64,000 bases of DNA from an uncultured Oscillibacter sp. (GTDB lineage: Bacteria; Bacillota; Clostridia; Oscillospirales; Oscillospiraceae), in contig CAJTMG010000014.1 in NCBI GenBank assembly GCA_910577405.1, forward strand, positions 1-64,000, read 5' to 3'. The notes beneath the pieces are model-generated. The model saw nothing but the letters and a program-made list of their open reading frames with translations, was not told the origin of the DNA and searched no databases. The position numbers were made by a program, and so were the translations under genes. Shown here one piece after another: positions 1 through 7,409 of this stretch (position 1 is the first letter of the stretch; the number at the start of each line of letters is the position of its first letter).

Positions 1-340
1 TGATAAAAAGAGGTGTTCCATCTCGGCGGGAAAGTTCCGAAACCGTCTGGAAGCTTTCGCGTTTTTGCGTTTCTTCCAGCCGCTTGTCATCCCACTTGCC
101 CTTGGCCAGAAAATGTCCGTAGGTTGTTCGGTGGGCTGGACCGCACTCGCCATAGTCCGACATTTTTCCACTATGCCCCTTCATACAACTGGACAGGATT
201 ATTTCCTGAAGCCGCTGCTGGGGTACGCTGGTCAAAAACTCCAAGTGCTTCTCAAAAAAGAATTTGCGTATCTGCTCTCTCGGTGTTATAATCTCCACAA
301 GGCATTCCCTCTCGTGTTTTGTGGTTGGTCGCGCTTCCAT
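1..340 (-). mobile_element. Transposase gene, N-terminal part, running off the left edge
   Basis: An open frame starts at an ATG at 340 on the minus strand and stays open to base 1, so only about 113 N-terminal residues are visible. The product begins MEARPTTKHERECLVEII and contains HLEFLTSVPQQRLQEI and GKMSDYGECGPAHRTTYGHF. I recognise this as the start of a DDE-type transposase that is common in clostridial insertion sequences; the exact IS family is not certain. The catalytic acidic residues would lie beyond the edge. Terminal inverted repeats could not be identified in 341-450, so the element's boundary is unknown. Confidence 0.7.
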
Positions 341-457
341 TATAACACTTGAGGCTATGCCTTCTTTTTTGTCATTTTTCAGATTTGCTCATTTATAGTA
401 TTATAGCGTTTTTTGGGGCGTCAGGCAAGAAATTCGCAGCCGTTCATAAAATTTCCA

Positions 458-486
458 TTTACTTTCCGGAAAACTTGTGCTATTCT
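458..486 (+). promoter_or_regulatory. Sigma-A-type promoter of the SLH surface-protein gene
   Basis: TTTACT at 458-463 and TATTCT at 481-486 are separated by exactly 17 bp. The predicted transcript starts about 35 bp before the AAAGGAGG ribosome site of the gene that begins at 528. Confidence 0.5.
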
Positions 487-527
487 GGATGATATGCGTT
501 TTTCGACTGTGTGCCAAAGGAGGTCAT

Positions 528-3521
528 ATGAAAGGAAGAAACCTGTTCCGTCTGTTCTCCGCGCTGCTGGCCATAACCCTGCTGGCGTCCCTGAGCGTGC
601 CCGCGTTTGCGTCCCAGGCTCTGGGGGACGATATCACCGCTATGGACGTGCCATTGAACCAGCAGACCCAGCTTTCGACCAACGTCTTCTGGAGTACCAC
701 GTATTCCGATTACCGCACGGAGAACCTGATTACATACGTCCCCAATACCAGCGTGACCCCCATCGTGACCTACGGCGGCGTTCTCACTGACCGTTCTACC
801 GTGTCCGCCTCCGCCAAGGCCCTGGAATCCCTGGGGCATCGTGTGGTCGCGGGTCTCAACGGCGATTTCTACAATGTCAACAACGGCCTGCCCATCGGTC
901 TTGTGGTCACTGACGGCCAGGTACGCAGCACCGACGCCGGATTCTGGGCCATCGGCTTCCGGGCGGACGGCACCGCGATTCTGGGCCGGCCTTATCTGAA
1001 AGTCAACGCGAAACTGGGCTATAACCGCGTGGACGAAAACGGCAACACCCTGGAACTGGAACGGGATATCACCGCCATCAACAAAGCCCGTACCAGCAAC
1101 GGCATTTACCTCTATACCTATGATTTCAATTCCAGACATACCAACGGATGCACTCAGCCCGGCATTGACGTGGTGTGCCGGATTGAAAGCGGCAGCCTGA
1201 GCATCGGCGGCACCGCGTCCCTGGTGGTGGAGCAGGTCCTTGAGTCTAAAGGCGCTACCGCCATCCAGCCGGGCCAGGTGGTTCTCAGCGCCAGTCTGGA
1301 AGCTGGTGACTGGTCTGTGGAAGCTCTCCGGAATGAGCCTGTGGGGTCCGTCATTACCCTGAGCATCACCGCCGCTGGAGGAGCAGGCTGGAACGATGTG
1401 CAGCACGCTATGGGTTCTCTTTACTCCCTGGTGGAATACGGCGCCATTGCCCCCGGCCTGCCAAAGGGCTCCAATCCTCGGACCGCCGTAGGCCAGCGCG
1501 CGGACGGGACGCTGATTTTCTACACCATCGACGGACGGAAATCCGGGCATTCCATCGGCGCTTCCATGACCCAGGTGGCTCAGCGCTTGATTGAACTGGG
1601 CTGTGTCACCGCTCTCTGTCTGGACGGCGGCGGCTCTACCACCCTCACCGTCACCCGGCCTACCGACCTGACAGCCAAACGGGTCAACGTGCCCTCCGAC
1701 GGCGGTGAACGGGCTGTGACCAATAAAATCTTTCTTGTGGCCAGCAGTCAGCCTACCGGAGAACTGGGGCACTTCTATGTCAGCGCCGATCATCCCTATG
1801 TCCTGGCTGGCAGCACTGTCAATATCTCCGCCGCCGCCCTGGACACCAACTACATCCCCATGAATCAGACCTGCGACTTCACCACATCCGCCGGGACCAT
1901 GAATGGCAGCGTACTGACAACACCCTTGGAGGGCGGCGAGATCATCGTCACGGCCAGCAGCGGAGACGTTTCGGATACCGCCACGATCCACGCCATCACC
2001 ACGCCGGAAGCCGTTGCCATCCGGGACAGCAACAATGATATTATTACCTCCTTCACCTCCGCGCCGGAGACTTCCACACAGCTTACCGCCACTGCCGCTT
2101 ATCACCGGTTCCTTCTGAAAGCAGACCCGGCGGCGTTCACCTGGAGCATAGAGGGCGATGTGGGCACCATTGACCAGAACGGCCTCTTTACCGCCGTCAA
2201 ACCCGGTACGGGGAAAATCATCGTTTCCGCAGGCGGCCAGCAGAACAGCGTGACCGTCAACGTGACAAACCTGCATCTGGAATCCCTTGAGGACTTCGAG
2301 GACGCGGAGAGCATCTTCCAGGGCCACGGCGAGGGCGCGGAGTTCCAGACGGTCCACACGGAAGCTGACGTGCGTCTGGGCCATGGCGCGGGCAGGCTGG
2401 ATTACGACTTGACCGACGGCGTGGCAGTCTGGACCGCCGACGTGCAGCCCGCCGTGATGAAGACGCCCTACAACTGCCTGAATCTCTGGGTCTGCGGCGA
2501 CGGTTCGGGGAACAGCCTGTCTCTGCTCTACAGCGGGGAAGACGGGGAAACCAAGGTCCTGCCCATTGCCGCGCTGGACTTCACCGGCTGGAAGCAGTTC
2601 AGTCTCCAGCAGCTTTCCGCGCCAATGACCATCCGGGGCCTGGAGGTCAGCGGACAGGGCAGCGGGACCATCTATCTGGACCAGATTACCACGTCCTATG
2701 ATGGGGTGATTGACAACGCGCCGCCAATCGTCAAGGCCCAACTCAGTTCCGACGGGCATACGATTACCGGCACGGTTTCCGACGCCGTGGATGTACACCT
2801 TCCCGCTGAAAACGTCACCATAGCCCTGAACGGCGTTCCCCAGACAGGCCATTATGACGCCGCTACAGGCAAATTCAGCATCAGCGTTTCCAAGCCGGGC
2901 TCCCGGGTTACCGTGACCGCCAGAGACGCTTCCGGAAATATCGGGCGGGCTTCGGCGGACGTGCCTGGTTCCGGCGAACACCGTTTCTCCGACGCGTCCA
3001 ATCACTGGGCGGCGGACTACTGCGACTTCCTGTACAATAACGGCATTTCCACCGGTTACGCTGACGGGACCTTCCGGCCAAACGAACTGCTGACCCGTCT
3101 GGATTTCGCCGTGATGCTCTACAACAGCCTCCATCTGAATGAAGCCGATTATGCCGGGACGGAACTGCCCTTTGCGGACCTTGCCAGCATCCCTGCCCAC
3201 GCGCTTCCGGCAGTGCGGGCGTTGTATGCCAGGGGTGTGATCAACGGCTCTGCTGGCTCCGACGGCCTCCTGTATTTCAACCCAAACAATCCCCTGACCC
3301 GTGCCCACGCCGCTGCCATGATCGGACGCACTCAGGCTAAGGGCTACGCGCTGGCAGAACTGACCTTTACAGACGCCGCTGAAATCCCCTCTTACGCCTC
3401 CAGCTATATCCGCAGCATGGTTTCTCAGGGCATTCTCAGCGGTTACGCCGAAGGTGATTTCCGCCCCAACGCCAATATCACCCGGGGGCAAATGGCCAAA
3501 ATCATCTATACCATGCTTTGA
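528..3521 (+). CDS. Secreted phosphodiester glycosidase (NAGPA-like) protein with three SLH domains
   Basis: A 997-residue secreted protein. The ATG at 528 is chosen over upstream ATGs because AAAGGAGG lies 5 bp before it and it opens a signal peptide (basic start MKGRNLF, hydrophobic core, AFAS cleavage site). Residues about 60-400 form a phosphodiester glycosidase/NAGPA domain (formerly DUF2233), with the typical VAGLNGDFYN, NPRTAVGQ and CLDGGGSTTL motifs. The middle (about 410-820) looks like Ig/BIG-type beta modules. The last 180 residues carry three S-layer homology repeats, each with an FxD start and a GYxDGTFRPN-like end, which in Firmicutes bind pyruvylated secondary cell-wall polymer. 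It probably trims or remodels a cell-envelope glycan. The substrate is unknown. A promoter lies just upstream and a hairpin follows at 3595. Confidence 0.88.
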   Translation: MKGRNLFRLFSALLAITLLASLSVPAFASQALGDDITAMDVPLNQQTQLSTNVFWSTTYSDYRTENLITYVPNTSVTPIVTYGGVLTDRSTVSASAKALESLGHRVVAGLNGDFYNVNNGLPIGLVVTDGQVRSTDAGFWAIGFRADGTAILGRPYLKVNAKLGYNRVDENGNTLELERDITAINKARTSNGIYLYTYDFNSRHTNGCTQPGIDVVCRIESGSLSIGGTASLVVEQVLESKGATAIQPGQVVLSASLEAGDWSVEALRNEPVGSVITLSITAAGGAGWNDVQHAMGSLYSLVEYGAIAPGLPKGSNPRTAVGQRADGTLIFYTIDGRKSGHSIGASMTQVAQRLIELGCVTALCLDGGGSTTLTVTRPTDLTAKRVNVPSDGGERAVTNKIFLVASSQPTGELGHFYVSADHPYVLAGSTVNISAAALDTNYIPMNQTCDFTTSAGTMNGSVLTTPLEGGEIIVTASSGDVSDTATIHAITTPEAVAIRDSNNDIITSFTSAPETSTQLTATAAYHRFLLKADPAAFTWSIEGDVGTIDQNGLFTAVKPGTGKIIVSAGGQQNSVTVNVTNLHLESLEDFEDAESIFQGHGEGAEFQTVHTEADVRLGHGAGRLDYDLTDGVAVWTADVQPAVMKTPYNCLNLWVCGDGSGNSLSLLYSGEDGETKVLPIAALDFTGWKQFSLQQLSAPMTIRGLEVSGQGSGTIYLDQITTSYDGVIDNAPPIVKAQLSSDGHTITGTVSDAVDVHLPAENVTIALNGVPQTGHYDAATGKFSISVSKPGSRVTVTARDASGNIGRASADVPGSGEHRFSDASNHWAADYCDFLYNNGISTGYADGTFRPNELLTRLDFAVMLYNSLHLNEADYAGTELPFADLASIPAHALPAVRALYARGVINGSAGSDGLLYFNPNNPLTRAHAAAMIGRTQAKGYALAELTFTDAAEIPSYASSYIRSMVSQGILSGYAEGDFRPNANITRGQMAKIIYTML

Positions 3522-3594
3522 ATCAGGAATGAGGAGTCAGGAATAAGGAATTGACTGTAATTGGCTTCTTCCTTCTTCTGCTCCGGATGCCAAT

Positions 3595-3641
3595 AAAGAA
3601 GCAGGGAACCGGACTGTAACTGGTCTGTTTCCCGCTTCTTT
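3595..3641 (+). terminator. Hairpin downstream of the SLH surface-protein gene
   Basis: AAAGAAGCAGGGAA at 3595-3608 pairs with TTTCCCGCTTCTTT at 3628-3641, with one bulged A and a loop of about 19 nt. The following bases are only moderately T-rich, so termination is inferred from the stem and its place 75 bp after the stop codon. Confidence 0.4.
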
Positions 3642-3950
3642 GTCATCAAAAATTGGATGTAATCGATTGGTTTTCCCCCTCCAGTCCGGGCGCATTTCAA
3701 ACCGAAAATTGGCCGTATTCCCCGATTGTTCCCTTTCATTCGCAAGTATAAAAGGTGCATCGGATTTGGATATAATTCGGCTGTTTTTTCTCCGATTTTC
3801 GATCATAAATTAGCCGGAATTTGTTCATTTTTTGTTCTGTTTCAGTCGCAAAAACAAACATCAAACTCGCCGTAAATCGTTCATTTTTATGTTTCTTTAT
3901 ATCGGGAAATGTCCATAATTATCCGTTATTTTCTTTTCATTTCAGGCGCA

Positions 3951-4005
3951 AAAAAAGAAGTCAGAATCCAGCCGGCAAACGGTTCATTTCTGACTTCTTC
4001 TTTTA
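3951..4005 (-). terminator. Rho-independent terminator of recR
   Basis: The arms AGAAGTCAGAA (within 3951-3966) and TTCTGACTTCTT (3988-3999) form a strong stem. On the minus strand a run of seven Ts follows it, just after the recR stop codon at 4013. The plus side is also T-rich, so it may work in both directions. Confidence 0.65.
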
Positions 4006-4012
4006 TTTTGCG

Positions 4013-4612
4013 TCAAAGTTCCCGGCGGCCCTCCAAGGCTCTCATCAAGGTAGCGTCATCGGCAAACTCCAAATGCCCGCCCACAGGGATGCCGTAGGCC
4101 AGACGGGTCACGCGGACACTGAAAGGCTTCAGCAAACGGGCAATATACATGGCGGTAGCTTCGCCCTCAGTATCGGGATTAGTGGCCATGATAACCTCTT
4201 TGATATCCCCTTTGGCAACCCGTTCCACCAAGGATTTGATAGCGATGTCATCAGGGCCGACATGGTTCATAGGAGAGATCACGCCATGGAGGACGTGGTA
4301 CATACCGTTGAATTCCCTGCTTCTCTCAATCGCGGCCACGTCTCTGGGGTCGGCCACCACGCAGACAGTGCTTCCGTCACGTTTCGGGGACGCGCAGACG
4401 GAGCACAGACCGCCGCTGGTAAAATTCTGGCAGACGGGACAGAAGGTGATTTTCCGTTTAGCGTCCGTGATGGCGTTTGCGAACTCCTGAGCCTCGTCCA
4501 TAGGCAGTCCAAGGACGAAGAACGCCAGCCGCTGTGCCGACTTCCCGCCGATACCGGGCAGCTTTGCAAATTGTTCCACCAGCTTCTCCAGCGGCGCGGG
4601 GAAAAACTCCAT
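4013..4612 (-). CDS. recR: Recombination mediator RecR
   Basis: A 199-residue protein of normal RecR length. It acts with RecF and RecO in loading RecA at gaps. The N-terminal helix-hairpin-helix (LPGIGGKSAQRLAFFVL, about residues 19-35) is followed by a four-cysteine zinc finger (CPVC...CSVC, about 58-73) and a Toprim domain (VVADPRDVAAIE, then ATNPDTEGEATAMYI). The C-terminus has the usual GIPVGGHLEFADDATLMRAL. In most Firmicutes recR follows dnaX and ybaB; here neither is present and the upstream neighbours are two small HTH genes, so it may be separately transcribed. The terminator at 3951-4005 ends the unit. Confidence 0.97.
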   Translation of the reverse strand: MEFFPAPLEKLVEQFAKLPGIGGKSAQRLAFFVLGLPMDEAQEFANAITDAKRKITFCPVCQNFTSGGLCSVCASPKRDGSTVCVVADPRDVAAIERSREFNGMYHVLHGVISPMNHVGPDDIAIKSLVERVAKGDIKEVIMATNPDTEGEATAMYIARLLKPFSVRVTRLAYGIPVGGHLEFADDATLMRALEGRREL

Positions 4613-4631
4613 ATCAAATCACCACCTGTTG

Positions 4632-4856
4632 TCAGCTTTGAGGCTCTTCCGGCAAGGGGGCGCGTCCCGCAAGCTGGTCCAGCGTCACGCCGAAAGCATC
4701 CGCCATTGCGCAAAGTATCAACAAATTTGGTATCCGCCTTCCGGTTTCGTAACGGCGAAAAGTGCCATAAGAAATCCCGCACTGAACTGCCGCTTTTTCC
4801 TGACTCCATTGACGTAATTGGCGGCAGGCTTTTAAACTTTCAGGAAATCCATTCAT
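4632..4856 (-). CDS. Small XRE-family HTH protein (downstream copy)
   Basis: A 74-residue protein that is essentially one Cro/C1-type helix-turn-helix: LRQWSQEKAAVQCGISYGTF followed by RRYETGRRIPN. It has no other domain, only a short acidic tail (PLPEEPQS). Its start lies 3 bp after the stop of a paralogue (4860-5078), and its ribosome site GAGGAG sits inside the end of that gene, so the two are surely co-transcribed. The last 20 residues are nearly the same in both proteins. It lies 19 bp upstream of recR. It probably represses a nearby promoter, perhaps the divergent one at 5097; the target is inference. Confidence 0.8.
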   Translation of the reverse strand: MNGFPESLKACRQLRQWSQEKAAVQCGISYGTFRRYETGRRIPNLLILCAMADAFGVTLDQLAGRAPLPEEPQS

Positions 4857-4917
4857 TTTCTACTCCTCTTCCGGCAAGGGGGCACGTCCCGCAAGCTGGT
4901 CCAGCGTCACGCCGAAA
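4644..4917. repeat. 52-bp direct repeat at the 3' ends of the two HTH genes
   Basis: Bases 4644-4695 and 4866-4917 are identical except for one G/A change. They encode the shared FGVTLDQLAGRAPLPEE tail. The rest of the two genes is far more diverged, so this block looks like recent gene conversion or a recent partial duplication. Confidence 0.75.
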
Positions 4918-5078
4918 TAATCCGCAAAAGCGCAAAGCGTGGACAGGCTCGGCTCACGGTCACCAGTTTCGTAGCGCCGGTATGTGCTATAGGCGATTTT
5001 GCAATTCACTGCCACAATCTCTTGGCTAACGTGCAGTCTTTTCCGGCATATTTTCAAAATTTCGTGAAAATTCCCCAT
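4860..5078 (-). CDS. Small XRE-family HTH protein (upstream copy)
   Basis: A 72-residue paralogue of the gene at 4632-4856. The HTH is RLHVSQEIVAVNCKIAYSTY followed by RRYETGDREPSLSTL. It starts at the ATG at 5078, where AGGAGAGG lies a few bases upstream. It is the first gene of the pair and diverges from the DUF6809 gene at 5166. The 87 bp between them hold the strong promoter at 5097-5125 and an inverted repeat that could be an operator. Both proteins have the minimal size of plasmid- or phage-type repressors, but no phage genes are nearby. Confidence 0.8.
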   Translation of the reverse strand: MGNFHEILKICRKRLHVSQEIVAVNCKIAYSTYRRYETGDREPSLSTLCAFADYFGVTLDQLAGRAPLPEEE

Positions 5079-5096
5079 AACCTCTCCTATTCTCTC

Positions 5097-5145
5097 TTGA
5101 CAGTTCCGTTCCGGTTGTGTATACTATAACCATCCCTTTCGGAAC
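5097..5145 (+). promoter_or_regulatory. Strong sigma-A promoter with an inverted repeat (candidate operator)
   Basis: TTGACA at 5097-5102 and TATACT at 5120-5125 have 17 bp spacing. GTTCCG at 5103-5108 and CGGAAC at 5140-5145 form an inverted repeat bracketing the -10 box. A repressor bound there would block the promoter, and the adjacent HTH genes are the obvious candidates. Confidence 0.6.
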
Positions 5146-5165
5146 GACTCAAAGAGGATGATTGT

Positions 5166-5420
5166 ATGGAAGATTTTATAAATGCACTTTATGGATACAC
5201 CCAGGAAATACAGGTTCCGCGCTGCCTTGCAAACACGGAGTACCGCCAGGCTATAGAAAAGCTGGTATCAGAATGGGATGAATTCTGCGCATCATTAACA
5301 AAAGAACAAAACCAGCAGTTGGACGCACTTATGACGAAAAAGGGCGTCATAGGCTTGATGGAAGAACAAGCGGCCTTTTGCAGTGCGCTTTCCATAGGCA
5401 TCAGTCTGGGACGGCTGTAA
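5166..5420 (+). CDS. DUF6809 family protein
   Basis: An 84-residue soluble, acidic, helical protein starting MEDFINALYGYTQEI. It resembles short clostridial proteins grouped as DUF6809, of unknown function. ATG 5166 follows AGAGGATG at a fair distance and the strong promoter at 5097. The C-terminal half, FCSALSIGISLGRL, is the typical family ending. It is divergent from the paired HTH genes, which suggests they control it. Confidence 0.65.
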   Translation: MEDFINALYGYTQEIQVPRCLANTEYRQAIEKLVSEWDEFCASLTKEQNQQLDALMTKKGVIGLMEEQAAFCSALSIGISLGRL

Positions 5421-5427
5421 GACGCGT

Positions 5428-6072
5428 TCATCCCCGGAGTTCGGCGATCCGCGCGGGGATATCCTCAGCCTTATAGACAGCGCTTCCGGCAACGAGGACA
5501 TTGGCCCCGGCTTCAATGCAGGTCTTGCAGGTCACAGGGTCTACGCCGCCGTCCACTTCCAGTTCGCAGTCCGGATTCTTCTCGTTGATGAGCTTCCGGA
5601 GGGCGGCGACTTTCGGCATCATATCGGCCATGAACTTCTGACCGCCGAAACCAGGCTCCACGGTCATGACAAGGATGATATCGCACTTGTCCAGGAAGGG
5701 CAGGGCGGCTTCGGCGGGTGTCTTGGGCTTGAGGACGACGCCTGCCCGTTTGCCCTTGGCGTGAATCTTATCCAGAGCGGCGTGGATATTTTCCTCCGAG
5801 TCGGACTCCACATGGACGGTAACAAGATCGGCTCCCGCGTCGCAGAACTGCTCCACATAGCGCACGGGCTGGACAATCATCAGGTGAACGTCCAGAGGCA
5901 GCTGAGTGGCAGGCCGGAGGGACTTGACGACAGGAATGCCGATGGTGATATTGGGCACAAACATACCGTCCATCACGTCCACATGAACGTAATCGGCGGC
6001 GGCAATGCGTTGAATATCCCGTTCAAGATTCGCGAAATCGGCTGAGAGAATAGACGGTGCAATTTTAATCAT
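5428..6072 (-). CDS. rpe: Ribulose-phosphate 3-epimerase
   Basis: A 214-residue TIM-barrel enzyme that interconverts ribulose 5-phosphate and xylulose 5-phosphate in the pentose phosphate pathway. Diagnostic motifs are IKIAPSILSADFANLERDI at the start, HVDVMDGMFVPNITIG (metal-binding His and Asp), LDVHLMIVQP, and VDGGVDPVTCKTCIEAGANV near the end. The ATG at 6072 is preferred over one 12 bp upstream because GAGG lies at the right distance and the family starts here. The usual partners rsgA and thiN are absent. The stop is 7 bp from the convergent DUF6809 gene. It has its own promoter and a roughly 200-nt leader. Confidence 0.95.
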   Translation of the reverse strand: MIKIAPSILSADFANLERDIQRIAAADYVHVDVMDGMFVPNITIGIPVVKSLRPATQLPLDVHLMIVQPVRYVEQFCDAGADLVTVHVESDSEENIHAALDKIHAKGKRAGVVLKPKTPAEAALPFLDKCDIILVMTVEPGFGGQKFMADMMPKVAALRKLINEKNPDCELEVDGGVDPVTCKTCIEAGANVLVAGSAVYKAEDIPARIAELRG

Positions 6073-6271
6073 AAAAAACCTCATTTCTGTGCATACAGCG
6101 GCAAAAGGAGCCTGGACAGCCAGTTTTCCCGCAGTGACCCGAGACGCGCCCGACGCATAGGATATCTCAAGCGGCGAGACAGCCCCCGCGTTCTCCGCGC
6201 AGCGTCCGGACCCCGGAAGCCGCCGCTTTTTTGAATACCAGGGGTCGGCGAACTTCCGGCCCCTGTTTTGG
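6073..6271 (-). promoter_or_regulatory. Long structured 5' leader of rpe
   Basis: The predicted rpe transcript starts near 6272 and has about 200 nt before the ATG. It is GC-rich and can form several stems, for example AGGGG...CCCCT around 6229-6256 and stems within GCGGCGGCTTCCGGGG. It does not match a riboswitch class I know. Confidence 0.4.
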
Positions 6272-6278
6272 TTCTTTC

Positions 6279-6307
6279 AGTGTATCAGATTTCGGGCCCT
6301 GACGCAA
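6279..6307 (-). promoter_or_regulatory. Candidate sigma-A promoter of rpe
   Basis: On the minus strand TTGCGT (6307-6302) and TACACT (6284-6279) are 17 bp apart. Confidence 0.45.
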
Positions 6308-6366
6308 CCCGACTTTTGCCCTTTTTGGCTCTGTTCAAATTTTTGTCTTAAAATGTGGAAAAATCT

Positions 6367-6395
6367 CTTGCAATTTGGGAAGGGAAGAGATAGAA
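6367..6395 (+). promoter_or_regulatory. Sigma-A promoter of a candidate small RNA
   Basis: TTGCAA at 6367-6372 and TAGAAT at 6390-6395 are separated by 17 bp. No coding frame follows; a short structured region with a terminator does. Confidence 0.5.
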
Positions 6396-6401
6396 TAAAT
6401 G

Positions 6402-6492
6402 CAAGAAACATAATTGCGGCAGGCCGTCAGGTGTCAGCAGCACCCAACGGCCCTGTACGAGTGAACGAGGCACTCAGCACAGCAGATTTTTT
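6402..6492 (+). ncRNA. Candidate small RNA with its own promoter and terminator
   Basis: From the predicted start near 6402 the transcript would be about 90 nt. The first stem pairs GGCCGT (6422-6427) with ACGGCC (6447-6452), and GGTG/CACC extends it inside. The second is built from CTGT/ACAG and GAGTG (6459-6463)/CACTC (6471-6475) and is followed by six Ts at 6487-6492, as in an intrinsic terminator. There is no open frame with a ribosome site. GTCAGG...CAGCA slightly recalls the SRP RNA tip but lacks its GGAA-type loop, so I do not assign a family. The remaining 345 bp to the lipoprotein gene hold another -10-like TATACT near 6589 and nothing else I can name. Confidence 0.45.
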
Positions 6493-6837
6493 CTGCACCA
6501 CAATCCTTATTATATCCATTTCCCGGAGCGTTTTCAAGACCTCTCGCCCCGATTTTTTGGATATTACGGGTGTGCGGATTTTGTTATACTGTCCATGCTG
6601 TTTTTGCGAGCAAATGGAGCGTTCTGATTTTTATAAAAGAACGTTATAGCATGGCCGTGACGGTTATGCAGGAGGAACAAACAGATTTTTTGCCAGCGCG
6701 CCATAGAATTTTCCTTTGGCGATTTTATGTTGTTTATTTGAACCTTACCGAAATTTCCCGGGGCTGAACCTGGACCGACGGGGTAAACTAGCAACTGGAT
6801 TCACCATGTATCGACGCAAAATCAGGAGGCACAGCGA

Positions 6838-7308
6838 ATGAAATTCCGGACATTTCTGCTGGCTCTGCTGCTGACCCTCAGTTTGACGGCCTGCGGCGGC
6901 GGCGGGAAGCAGACCAATGACGAGAACAACGGCGTAACCAGCGGCGAGACAGGTTCTGACAGCAGCGGCAATAATACCAGCGATTCGGCCATGGGCGGCA
7001 GCTCCGACATGGATTCGGACAACGGCGGCAAAGGCACGGCTGGTTCCGACAATAACAACAGGACCAGCGGTTCTTCTGACGCCAATGGAGGCACCGTGGC
7101 GGGCGACATCGACGGCAAGGGTGACTCGCTTCTGGACCCCAGCAGCGGCGCCAACAGTCAGGACGGCGGCAATGCGGTCCCGCAGAGCCATGGTGGATGG
7201 AAGCCGGCCAGCTTTGACCAGATGGTCCGAAACGGCAAGGTTCACGACAAGGACGGCATTTTGACCGACTTCGAGAACAGCGTCACGCCGGGCAGCTCTC
7301 ATTTCTAA
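6838..7308 (+). CDS. Low-complexity lipoprotein
   Basis: A 156-residue predicted lipoprotein. The signal peptide MKFRTFLLALLLTLSL ends in lipobox LTAC at about residues 16-19, followed by GGGG. Residues 20-110 are a low-complexity stretch rich in Gly, Ser, Asp, Asn and Thr with no hydrophobic core, probably a flexible surface linker. Only the last 45 residues (GGWKPASFDQMVRNGKVHD to the end) look structured. ATG 6838 follows AGGAGG. The function is not recognisable. It is alone, preceded by 345 bp of non-coding DNA and followed by trmO. Confidence 0.75.
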   Translation: MKFRTFLLALLLTLSLTACGGGGKQTNDENNGVTSGETGSDSSGNNTSDSAMGGSSDMDSDNGGKGTAGSDNNNRTSGSSDANGGTVAGDIDGKGDSLLDPSSGANSQDGGNAVPQSHGGWKPASFDQMVRNGKVHDKDGILTDFENSVTPGSSHF

Positions 7309-7409
7309 ATTCAGGTCAGGCTGCGGAAGGGCGGATGCTTTTCTGTGGCCTGACCCCCTTTTCTTTTCCGCTGTCTTTTGGTATCATGGCAGGGAAAGGA
7401 GGTCTGACC

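Larger units (their letters stand above)
3540..4005. repeat. Degenerate repeat/hairpin-rich intergenic region
   Basis: This roughly 490-bp gap holds no convincing gene. It contains about eight degenerate units, each opening with a variant of CCGTAATCGGTTCATTTT and often closing with TTTCAGGCGCAAAAA. At least two units fold as stem-loops flanked by AAGAAG/CTTCTT arms (3595-3641 and 3951-4005). The unit length drifts from about 45 to 60 bp. It is much more AT-rich than the genes on either side. It may be a decayed array of terminators or a small repeat family of this genome. Confidence 0.45.

Noticed and set aside
480..3491. A 1003-codon open frame antisense to the SLH surface-protein gene
   Set aside because: It has no ribosome site or recognisable domain, and its composition (His, Gly, Val, Gln) is what the reverse of a GC-rich gene gives. 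The plus frame has signal peptide, NAGPA and SLH motifs.
6402..6492. SRP (4.5S) RNA
   Set aside because: GTCAGG and CAGCA are suggestive, but the GGAA-type tetraloop and the opposing AGCAGC loop are not in the right places.
6740..6837. A possible GEMM-type (c-di-GMP) riboswitch before the lipoprotein gene
   Set aside because: GACGCAAA occurs, but it lies next to the ribosome site and the remaining conserved GEMM core is missing.
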